From the NCBI GenBank assembly GCA_025266875.1, contig JALLLT010000052.1:62001-126000 (forward strand): a DNA stretch of 64,000 bases. Direction: 5' to 3'. Source of the stretch: Fennellomyces sp. T-0311 (taxonomy: Eukaryota > Mucoromycota > Mucoromycetes > Mucorales > Lichtheimiaceae). Each line of letters begins with the position of its first letter. Within the stretch, counting starts at the first letter, position 1. The notes beneath the pieces are model-generated. The model searched no databases. It saw nothing but the letters and a program-made list of their open reading frames with translations, and was not told the DNA's origin. The position numbers were made by a program, and so were the translations under genes. This document shows, in pieces, positions 55,312 through 64,000 of the stretch.

Positions 55312-57686
55312 GATTGGAATCAAGGAAAGGAAAGGCAATTGAGCGTGGGCACAGGAAGCGTCTATTTTATTAATTCGGAACGAAAGTGTGAAAAGTGGGT
55401 CCGCTTGCTGCAATGCTCACAAAAGTTGACTTGCATGGTCAAATCATCCGGATCGTTGGATTGTTCAACCCACGATATCTCATACACAGCATTACCCCAG
55501 CATACGTGTTCGCAGTGGGATCCGCGGGACCAATAATCAATAGTGGCAATCCTTCGTTGATCGATATACATCTACCGGCTGAAAGTCGCCACTGTTGCAC
55601 AAAGGATGTCCACTTTCGCACCCTTGGCTACGCTTAGTCAAAGGCTACTTGTATATCCGGCCGATTGTGTGTGCAATAACAGTCGTATAAAGGCCATAGG
55701 AATGTGATCTTCCCTGAGCCACTTGTCCTACGTATCACTCACTGCTTCCATCTTGAAGAAAGACTTGGACGTAAGAAGTCGTTATCCATATTCATCGGGA
55801 GCGCGCTATGCACGCGCCTTCAGGCTTATGTGTATTCTGATGGCATTCGTTATCGCCCAATATCATTTGTGCAGAATACTTACTCATACACACACAATGG
55901 CATTCGATGAAAGCATAAGAGAAGGATCAGGTCAAAAAGCCGCAGGGGGTGATCGGAGCACGTTGTTTACCACTTGTGTTTTTTCCCAAATTGTGTTTTT
56001 ATTCATAAGCGAAGCGAGCCTGTCAGCACAGAAAAAACCAACAAGCGAGTCAACATTGGCGACAGTAGTATTCGCGCCACTCATGATGCAATCAATTGAC
56101 AATATCGCCGACCATTATCAATCAACAATCCTCAATCATCTCGATAAACTTTGTAATCTTGCAGTCTCAACCGAAGAGTGCTGTCAGCAGGGAAAACTTT
56201 CCGGCACATCAAAGAACATCAACCCTCACAAACAACCAGTGGGGATATGACACAAAAGCACAGTACTCTCCCCATCCGATCAGCAACGACGGATGATGAA
56301 ACTCGATTTTGTTGCAGTGGAAATATATTTGTCCTGTAATGAGGATGTGTTTGTCAACGCTTCGCTCGTGTGGAATCACGTTTCGAACGCGAATACTCCT
56401 AATATCTCGTTTCAACTCTAACCATCATTCAGTATTGCGCATGCCTCGAAGAATGTCTGCGTGTCAACAATCGATATAATGACCGCATTCGTTATTGTCC
56501 ATTCTGACCAATATAAACCATCCATATCACTCAACAATCTCCTTGTATCGAGACAGCAAAGTTCCATATACATGATTCAACAACGCCGACTGTACTGCCG
56601 CGACTATCTTCCTTGGAACTATCCCTTTTATGTATGTTGAGGACTACATAGCTTTCCCAATTTTGAGCCATAATTCGCATGCGGGAATACCTCTCTACTG
56701 AACCTCCCTCCTGCTGGATCGTTTTCGCGCCCCACACCAGACGGTGTGTGGAGCTTATATCGTGTTGATTGGTTGGAATACGTCCTGTTTACGCGCTATG
56801 TACCTTCGTTTTTCCTATGAATTACTCCTATATATAAAGAGACCCCGATTGCTGATTGTGTCTACAAAAGCGGTTCGAGTTAATAATCGTTTTACTTGGA
56901 TTTACTTAATGCAATAGCATATTTTGTAGAGAAAACAAAGCCATATTCCGATGGTTTATATGGTTAGTCACATGAAGGGCTAAATAAAAAGCCGTTCGTA
57001 AAAGAGCACAAAAGCCAGCTTTAATATATTATATTATGCTATCTGGATCCTTCAACGCGTGAAGCGACTTGGGAAATCTGATAAAGTTGTAGAAGTAAAA
57101 GGTGGAAATTCAAACCCGAGGATTATCCCGACATAGCTGTAGAGATCAAAACCAAAAAGTAAGAATACGAGGCTTTCATCATTACGAACCGCAACAAGAC
57201 CTTTTTTGGCGGCATGACTGAAAGAAGGAGCTGCAGAATTCATACCTTTATTATTGGCTTTCATAGGAGGTCAACGCCAATGACCAATTGTTTTCCAGCC
57301 CTCAAGCACCATCCATCTGTAGTTGTCGCAAGCTTTCACCCGTACAGTTTAGTTTCCCGTGATAGCTCTGATGACAAGAACAAAAGGATGGGGAGTTTAT
57401 TGTTCAAGAGTACCAAGCAACATATATACAAGAGATTTTGCTTGTTGCACAATGCACAAGTGAGAATACCAGCTCCATTGCTACCACTGGCAGCGGCCTC
57501 GACCTTTCAAATCTGTGCTTATAGGTATTACAATTTCAATTCACTTAAATACAAGAGATCAACTAAAATTAAGGTAGGAGCTATATAAGAATGTATCTTT
57601 CCCGTAAGTCGAAGCAGTCATTATCATTCTATTTTCAATATGTTGATACCGAACGCCATCACTAAGGGCGAACATAAAACTTACAC
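55312..57686. other. 2.4-kb intergenic region
   Basis: Several frames are open at 55360-55640 on both strands (plus 55395-55637; minus 55571-55362 with FCEHCSKRTHFSHF) without a clear winner. The plus ORF at 55723-56250 (175 aa) has no domain and odd composition. A TATATAAAG occurs near 56830. I support no gene here. Confidence 0.4.
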
Positions 57687-57837
57687 ATGCTATCCGCCTC
57701 TCCTACACGTGTTACCGATATCATCCAACAGGCAAAAGCACATCCCCAAAGGGGCACAGTCCGTCGCGAGCGACTCGAAAGCATGGTCGGCCATTTGTAT
57801 CAGCTCTCAATTCTTCTGAAGGACATGTCCTTGGGGT
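57687..57837 (+). CDS. Possible first exon of an unknown gene
   Basis: ATG at 57687 (MLSASPTRVTDIIQQAKAH) runs 50 codons to a donor-like TTGGG|GTGAGCC. The composition is protein-like (RRERLESMVGHLYQLSILL), but no following exon could be found. A gene fragment is as likely. Confidence 0.25.
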
Positions 57838-58841
57838 GAGCCAAAGTCGTTCGTCCCACGGTTTACCCAACAGCATCCCGTCGATTTTTTGATTGTTGGC
57901 TCGCGTGGCCCGGGCGCTGTGAAGGGTCTCTTTTTGGGATCGGACGCGGATAAGAGTAGTCATGAATATCCTCATTCTGTCCTCTTTTTTCATATGAAGT
58001 ACAACCATTTAACCTCTTTTTGTTAATAAAATGGTATTACTTCTTGAAAATCCAGGTTGCTACTGTATGCGTTCGCAGAGTTGAACATGATTTTTTTGGT
58101 AACGGTCATATAGGTTTCGTCATTAACGGGTTAAGGATCTGTATAAGCGCCGCATAACCTTTTAGCGTCGTGGGTTTAGCGCGATTGACAAGGTATGTAT
58201 ACATCTTCTTACTTTTCCTGGTATGCTAGGATACGGTTCCAGAATTCAAGTACACGAAGTCAGAGCTTTGAACCACCAATCTCTTACTTTCTGTTGTCAT
58301 GTAGCGAGTACCAATAGAGTCTGTGCCACCTTCTGACCTTGACTACATAGCAACTAAGCCGTTCGGCGTATCTGTGCAGATCACAGCTTTCGATTGTTGC
58401 GCCAAACAAGTTTCATACTGGATCGCTATCCGCCAGTGAAGACAACGTCCTATGATAATCAATCAGCCTTGCCTGTGAAGCTCTGCAATGTGTACTACAC
58501 GCAAAGGTAGCTTCGTATTCCTTCGAAATGCGACATTATCGGCGAGTGTTCACAAAGCACAAGGTTTGGGCTTAGTGAACGGGCGCCACCAAATATTACA
58601 GTGGCAAAACCGAGCTGGTGACTATAAAAGCATAGGTTCTAAACTTTCTGATTCTCGCCCTCTCTTTCACTTTGAAATCATCTTTAACCACGCCCACCCC
58701 TTTATTTGACCTACTTTTACGTACCATACACCCTACCACGCTATTTATCTCACAAACTGAGCTGGTACAGATCGGTGCTCGCGGCAAAAAAAAAGTTAGC
58801 AGAAACTACTAATATTAAAGGGTTCATATATTAACTAAGGA
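57838..58841. other. Intergenic region and promoter of the HET paralogue
   Basis: 58735-58790 (TTTATCTCACAAACTGAGC...CGGTGCTCGCGG) matches 48245-48295 upstream of the intact HET gene, so the duplication included the promoter. No gene elsewhere. Confidence 0.5.
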
Positions 58842-59372
58842 ATGGCAATGCAAGAATGTATAATTACTTATGATACCTATCAAACATACATGTGCCAAAA
58901 TGGTCTGAGGCGTATTCAGGAATCATCGTCTTTTCACTTACCGACTCGCGTCACGCACTGTAACCCCCGCTCAGAACTCGTTGCAATCCCAGAATTTAAA
59001 CCCACTTTGCCCAATCACACAAGCAACATGGAAAAAATACGGGGATCCGATATACAAGAATTATATTACGCACTTCCATATTTTTGGAATCAATCTGTTG
59101 ACATTTTTCGACAAGACAAGGCAATGAAAGCAAAAATTCCACTCGAATTCGTTAATGGCAAGCATATTTATATATTACAGGAAAAAACGATGCATAAGAA
59201 GGTACTAAGAAGATTCCAGTTTCATCTCATGCTAAAGATACGGTCACTGAAGCTCGAGGGCCTCTTCCAGCAGAAACGTTTTGTGTCCGAATGCCAAATT
59301 TACTTCACTATGTCACTTGTTGGACCTATTTTTTATTTATCTTTTTATATCTGTGGTTACCTTTTTTTTTAA
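58842..59372 (+). pseudogene. 5' fragment of a HET-domain paralogue
   Basis: ATG at 58842. The first 143 residues or so align with the gene at 48358: FTPEHPRSGPVEIPNFKPT against NPRSELVAIPEFKPT, MEKVRGSDVQEPYYAL against MEKIRGSDIQELYYAL, and KFEGLIQQ against KLEGLFQQ. After LFQQ the match stops and the frame runs on into hydrophobic, non-homologous sequence (YLSFYICGYLFF). The WYDQACIDQ and W-LEE blocks are absent, so the protein cannot be a working HET factor. Confidence 0.85.
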
Positions 59373-59834
59373 AAAAAAAATTGCCAAACAATGTGGAAGA
59401 AATGTAAAGCTATTTAAAGAAGATAAATCTGTCGATTCTGAAAGCTGGCATACAAACTTTTGAGAGTGAGTGTCAGAGTTTTTAGTTAGACACACAAAAA
59501 ATTTTTCGAACATGTTCCTAGTATTACGGTTGGTATTGTAAATTCGATGCGTGCCGCCCCATTTCTATCTAAAGGTCATGTATCTTTGAACATCAGCATA
59601 ATTGAAAGAGCAACTTAAAGAAAAGGTACAGTATACTTCATTATCTAGATGCTGCTTTGCAAATTATCGAATATATTGTTCGTTGTCAAGATTGCCATTA
59701 TATAGATATAGTATGTTCGAATGTTATGGTATATAACAGCCTCGTATATTCCATTTTTATTAATATAGTGAATGTTAGCACCAATAGCTTAAAGCTGCGA
59801 AAAACAGAATGATTGCTCAGATTATTGAATATAG
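59373..59834. other. AT-rich spacer
   Basis: No gene or repeat seen. Confidence 0.5.
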
Positions 59835-61535
59835 CTAAAGTACAGCTTTACCGTGCGATCTGTAGGCTCTATATTCTTTATGGTCTATACTTTTGTATGG
59901 AAAACACTCTGTCGTGCATGGGAGTGCGACCCAAGTTTGTGGAAATTCTGTACAGAGCTTCCATTGGTTTGCGACTTTTTCTAGTGCTCCCAGTAACCCT
60001 ATGATATCATCTCTAGCAGAATTATGGTTGATAGACCCATCCTCGTGGAATATAGTAAGGTCAATTTTCCCCATGTTCCTATCTAGCGACGAAAGAAACG
60101 CTGAGAGACCTTGGATCGATACATTATAGCAGTGATGGATTCCAAGCTCATTGATAACAGGATACTTGGTGATGATGGCTTTCAGTACTTGTATCGTCAG
60201 AGTTGACATGTAACGGAAAATGATAGTTCTCAATGAATGCGCCGCCATTATATCAAAGACATTTACGAGGTAATACGGGTGTAAACCGCGTAAGAAGTGG
60301 CACTGGAGTTCCAGACGATTCAAACGTTTCATACTTGAAGCAAGCGTTTGCAGAAAGTTTCTGTTAACGGAATGAAGGACAGTATCTAGTTTGAGAGATC
60401 GCAGGTTTGGTACTGAACGTGTTAGAAAATAAGGCAAATTATCTGGTGCGTGCCCACAATCGCTAAAATTGAGCTCGAGGTGATATAGAGAAGTAAGCTC
60501 AAATTTCGATAAGAATTCTAGAGTAACTTCATCGAATAAACTGGAACGCTCAAGTTTTAGAATCGTGAGATGTCTATGCCATTCCTTGATTATTTGTCGC
60601 AAAATTTCACCATATCCTGAGAATCTTTCGAAGCGATCAGACATGGAGAATTCAATCAGTCCAGGCATCTGCTGCACCTGCCAAGCGGTATCGTTTAGAC
60701 TCATTTCTTCGTTTATCTCAGCCGCAATGTGAAGACTCGAAAGCAAGGGGCAATGTTGACATAGTAGAGAAGAGAGTACCACCGAATATCGTACGTCAAT
60801 TTCCATGCCATTCAATGATAAGCGTCGTAAATTAGGTGCTGATTTGAGAAATGGCGATGGATCAAATGTGCCTGATGGACACCCTAGTTGCAGAGTCAGA
60901 TCGATCAGGCGCATATGTTGAAATTCTGCTATCGATGGTGTCCATGCCGCATGTTTTTGAAGTACTCGGGAGATATAGTGCAATTTCACGAGGCTCTGGC
61001 AGTGAAGTAGAATTTGCTCTGGTGCTAGACAAAACTGTGCATCATCTTGTCTGATATCGAGGACGATGGAAGTCAAACTGTCCTTGCAACTGACAACGAA
61101 CTTGAAGAATTTGGTTGGATTCATTGTAGTACATAGGAATAATTCAACTATATAAAACAATGGCAGGGTACGTAACAGTTTTTCGGTAATAGTCTTTTGG
61201 CACTTTAAAATACCCTGTTCTATCCTGCTGCACCCTTGCTCAATCACAAAGTCAATTACATCCGACACATGATTTTCGTTGCCGATGTTCTGTTTCAGGC
61301 ACAAATGCTTCACGAATGCTCCATGGATATACCTTTTGTACCGTAAGAGGTTGGGTGTGATGTTATGACCGTCGTCAGTAGACAACCTTTCCCACATATC
61401 AGGCCAATTCAGAATCAACAATCGCCATGATCTGGATACTGTGCTGCACAGCAAACGCTCGTGAAATGTCAAATGACGGAAAATACTATGCTGTATTTCG
61501 ATGGGGAGAGTTGTCCGTCGAAACTCGTTGGTCAT
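59835..61535 (-). CDS. F-box/leucine-rich-repeat protein, 566 aa
   Basis: Intact single exon from ATG 61535. An F-box at residues about 8-50 (LPIEIQHSIFRHLTFHERLLCSTVSRSWRLL, shown here in parts: LPIEIQHSIF, RHLTFHERL, CSTVSRSW) is followed by degenerate LRRs (APNLRRLSLNGMEI, LTILKLERSSL, LYHLELNFSDC, VPNLRSLKLDTV, LNRLELQCHF, INELGIHHCYNVS). F-box proteins bring substrates to SCF ubiquitin ligases through Skp1, with the LRRs as binding surface. The target is unknown. Such genes form large families in Mucoromycota. Confidence 0.9.
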   Translation of the reverse strand: MTNEFRRTTLPIEIQHSIFRHLTFHERLLCSTVSRSWRLLILNWPDMWERLSTDDGHNITPNLLRYKRYIHGAFVKHLCLKQNIGNENHVSDVIDFVIEQGCSRIEQGILKCQKTITEKLLRTLPLFYIVELFLCTTMNPTKFFKFVVSCKDSLTSIVLDIRQDDAQFCLAPEQILLHCQSLVKLHYISRVLQKHAAWTPSIAEFQHMRLIDLTLQLGCPSGTFDPSPFLKSAPNLRRLSLNGMEIDVRYSVVLSSLLCQHCPLLSSLHIAAEINEEMSLNDTAWQVQQMPGLIEFSMSDRFERFSGYGEILRQIIKEWHRHLTILKLERSSLFDEVTLEFLSKFELTSLYHLELNFSDCGHAPDNLPYFLTRSVPNLRSLKLDTVLHSVNRNFLQTLASSMKRLNRLELQCHFLRGLHPYYLVNVFDIMAAHSLRTIIFRYMSTLTIQVLKAIITKYPVINELGIHHCYNVSIQGLSAFLSSLDRNMGKIDLTIFHEDGSINHNSARDDIIGLLGALEKVANQWKLCTEFPQTWVALPCTTECFPYKSIDHKEYRAYRSHGKAVL

Positions 61536-62499
61536 TATCGAGGCTTACTGTAGAAGAGTGAAAAGTAAAGGAGGCGCCTGGGGCCTCGTTTATAAATATG
61601 GTGACTGGCATGGAGTGTTGCCAATGCTCCGTGCGGTACGACACAACGATACAAAAGTCCTTTATAGTGCTATCTCTATGTTGGTACCTCTACCGTAAGC
61701 TGCTTCGATGGGCTGGGTTCATAAAAAATTATGGCGAAGAGGAATAAAGTATCGAACTACGCCAGACTGGGACAATGGGGGCTTCTTGACGGCTTTGGAT
61801 ACACATGATTCGCTTAATCAACTATATGTGGCTGGAACGGACCTGACCATTTTACATAGCGCCATTAACTGATAGCCATGCTGCGTTATACGGGTACTAA
61901 CGTTTCTCTCAAAAATGGCAGGCCTGAAGTAGCTGGGCCTGAAGGCAAGAGAATGAACAACCGAGCTAGTCCCCTTGTCTCGCCTAAGCAACTTATAACG
62001 GTGTTGACCTACGCTCATGTCACCAAGGCAAGGTTGGATATAACCCTTTAAACTCAAGCTTCCTTGAACTTCAACTCTCATAAAGTGAACGCTAGCCATT
62101 AGTTGGCTTTGTGTTGGTTTAAGCAAAATTGCTTTCAACCCTGGTGCACCATCCTGTGTGCGTTCTGTTTTTTTGTGGAGGGAGTATGATCTGCTACGGT
62201 TGTTAGCTATTGAAAACCGATGATCCACACTGTACATTACGCTTCAAAAGCGTGATATTCTTTGGTTGTGTAATATACGACTTCCAGGTGCACATTACAT
62301 TATGTGTTTACAGCCGCAAACGCACTTTATTTTAATAGCAGTGGCTCAAGCTGGGCTTGGAACCAATCGGATACTTATATCAGTGAAGTGATAAACAAAT
62401 AGCAGGTCGCATAAGTGAAGCAAAAAAATGCAGCAGTGGGAAAATAAAAGTAGAATGGCAAGACTTTTGCTTCCTTTTTCTTCTTTTCCCATTACAATG
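61536..62499. other. Intergenic region
   Basis: A minus frame at 62237-61818 (139 aa, MYSVDHRFSIANNRS) is uninterrupted but has no domain and no splice support. A plus frame at 61580-61750 is short and broken. I call neither. Confidence 0.4.
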
Positions 62500-62627
62500 A
62501 GCGAGAAACAAGCCGTAAGTTGTTCATTCTCTTGAGTAGTGACATTCAAACTAATCAAATGCGTACCTTGATCGCTTCAGAGCACTGGTCCACCCGTCAG
62601 TGGGCAGTCTGTGTGGCCGAGCCAAAG
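62500..62627 (+). CDS. Possible two-exon start of a small unknown gene
   Basis: ATG within CCCATTACAATGAGCGAG opens MSEKQA, then a textbook donor GTAAGTTG. The intron ends ATCGCTTCAG (62581) and a second exon (STGPPVSGQSVWPSQ) follows to another donor, GTAAGTTTGG, at 62627. Pyrimidine-rich sequence precedes the ATG as in fungal promoters. I could not follow it further. Confidence 0.3.
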
Positions 62628-63428
62628 TAAGTTTGGCGCTCTCCTTATAGATATATGCTAAATTTCTTAAACACATTTACGTACCCATATCTTTCAAGCA
62701 GAACAGGAAACAGAAACGATAAAAGCAGAAAACAAAAAGAATATATCATACTACCCCTTTTTAGCTAGGTATTTCGCGAACGGACCCTCTTCCTCTCTTT
62801 CTTTCTCCTTGTTCACAAAATTAACGGGTTTTTTCTCTACTTTCATCGAGATCGGGCAGAGCAGGAATGAGAATGGCGATGTGCTTCAAGCCATATTATT
62901 TCTATAAAAAGATAAGAAATATTAAGTTTGATCCAGAGAGACCGATTCCTAAAGGCATATAGAACGTCTAAAAAGAGGTAATGGATACAGGGTTACTAAA
63001 GGAAATGCGATTGTCTGATGCTGACTAGGTGCACAAATGGACTTAGTCTACCCCAAAGGGTACGACTTTAACTATTGCAGTCCCTTATGACACCTAGAAT
63101 TCGGGTACCGACACTAGTAGAAGATGAGGCTCTGTTGTTTATTTTCGGGGATGGTGACGTTTTGTAAGGCGTTGTTACATCATCGGTACCACAAAGCGGC
63201 AGCCTCTCCCTTCTCTACTCTGAGACTTAAAATATAGATAATTATATAAGCAATACCGTGGATGAAATTCTACGTCCCTCTGAGAAAACTGTTGGTTCTT
63301 CCAAATTTGTTAATACTATGTATAAAGGTTAATAATAGAGCGACAATAAGAAAAAAAAGATTGATACATCTACGGAAAAATGAGATGAAGTGTAATATAT
63401 ATTGATCTCTGGAGGGGAGCATATATAT
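62628..63428. other. Intergenic region before the convergent AMP-ligase gene
   Basis: No continuation exon for the gene at 62500 could be established. No repeat seen. Confidence 0.4.
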
Positions 63429-64000
63429 CTAAAGTTTGCTTCGTAAGTAAGATGGTGTAATTGGCCTCGCACCGCTGTGGCGTGGTGTGCCGCTGGGAAC
63501 AGATTCGGACTTCTCATGATAGTCGTCATACAATTTCTGGATTTCCTTTTGGAACTGTTGGAGAGCTAGTTTACGTGAAATAGAACCTTTTGGTGTGGTT
63601 GGAAGTTGACGATTAGGCGGTAGGATGTATACCATATCAGGTACAACAATATGGCTGTGCTGTTGTGCCGCTGTTTTGTTTGCATCACGAACTGCATTGT
63701 AAACTATGATAGCATATTAGTCTTTTTCTATTCATAGCTTAATTGGGCTCATGTGTTACCGTCTGAAGTGACCTCTGTCAGCTGTCGTTTGTTTGCATGG
63801 TCCAAGTTCAGTTCAATCAATACTGCGGTATTACTTTTTCCGTGACCGACGACAACGCAGTGCTTTACAATATTAGCATTACGAATCTCGTTTTCCAGAT
63901 ATACAGGGTCTATTTTTCCTCCATCGGCCCTAAGCTCTTAGAATTAGAATTATTTCTTTGAAGTCGTTTTTTGTAACACGTACAACACTATAATATCGTC
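63429..64000 (-). CDS. AMP-binding (acyl-CoA ligase-like) enzyme, C-terminal part, probably peroxisomal
   Basis: Runs off the right edge. Exons 63936-63760 and 63703-63429 join in phase; an earlier exon (GDDIIVL-like) is partly visible to 64000. Motifs: GGKIDPVYLENEIRN, VVGHGKSNTAVLIELN and PTTPKGSISRK, the C-terminal Lys-containing block of adenylate-forming ligases. The protein ends SYLRSKL, a canonical PTS1 peroxisomal signal. The substrate could be a fatty or other carboxylic acid. Confidence 0.8.

Noticed and set aside
55723..56250. 175-aa plus ORF
   Set aside because: No domain, low-complexity stretches, no splice or promoter support, and unlike its neighbours in composition.
61818..62237. 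139-aa minus ORF
   Set aside because: Uninterrupted but without domain, promoter or relative in the window. Chance cannot be excluded.
1..64000. CRISPR arrays, prokaryotic operons, rRNA
   Set aside because: No regularly spaced repeats with unique spacers. Genes have spliceosomal introns and no Shine-Dalgarno spacing. No rRNA-like conserved stretch seen.

Overview
The window looks like one arm of an AT-rich chromosome of an early-diverging filamentous fungus, most likely Mucoromycota. The evidence is short GT-AG introns (about 50-70 nt), intron-bearing transposase genes, an intron-rich mitochondrial CoA-transferase, an LRR F-box gene and a HET-domain gene. The species cannot be named from the sequence.

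Layout. (1) 1-7330 is TE debris: a complete Mutator-like element (MULE1, 91-3987) whose gene carries a C-terminal OTU cysteine-protease domain, a truncated transposase with a CxC/GCM-like zinc finger, a decayed PD-(D/E)XK-nuclease-like gene, and a small inverted-repeat element. (2) 7331-21815 is a tandem array of about 2.15 copies of a 6.74-kb unit. The unit holds a 15-bp minisatellite, a TATA-driven spliced-looking plus-strand transcript, splice-site-rich repeats, a TA-flanked MITE and decayed spliced-looking sequence on the minus strand. (3) 21816-26148 has no supportable gene. (4) 26149-48151 is a 22-kb transposon nest: MULE2 (also OTU-bearing, broken), a Tc1/mariner-type element and a PIF/Harbinger element sit end to end, separated by only 16 and 13 bp. 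MULE2 is split by an intact CACTA-type element (CACTA1, TSD GCT) and a 0.9-kb TA-flanked element. The mariner transposase is split by a second CACTA-type element (CACTA2, TSD TAT), whose own transposase gene is split by a 161-bp CACTG...CAGTG MITE (TSD CAA). In each clear case, removing the insert and one TSD copy gives back an open frame, so the order of insertion can be read. (5) 48152-64000 is host-like: a 575-aa HET-domain gene, a ten-exon class III CoA-transferase, a 5' fragment of a HET paralogue, a 566-aa F-box/LRR gene, and the 3' end of an AMP-binding ligase ending in the peroxisomal signal SKL.

How genes work together. The two CACTA-type elements share a two-gene plan: a transposase of about 950 aa (N-terminal C-x2-C...H-x4-C finger, HxGH...GCRxC motif, DEMHL motif) and a divergently transcribed accessory gene across a 95-105 bp intergenic promoter. 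The accessory proteins share a short motif (CE..W.A.H.LSE.W.NK) that I do not recognise. This conserved pair is the best candidate here for an undescribed system. The Harbinger element has the usual transposase plus Myb/SANT-like pair. The OTU domain fused behind the MULE transposase and SWIM finger is conserved in two diverged copies. The HET gene and its truncated paralogue mark a small allorecognition-type family next to the TE nest.
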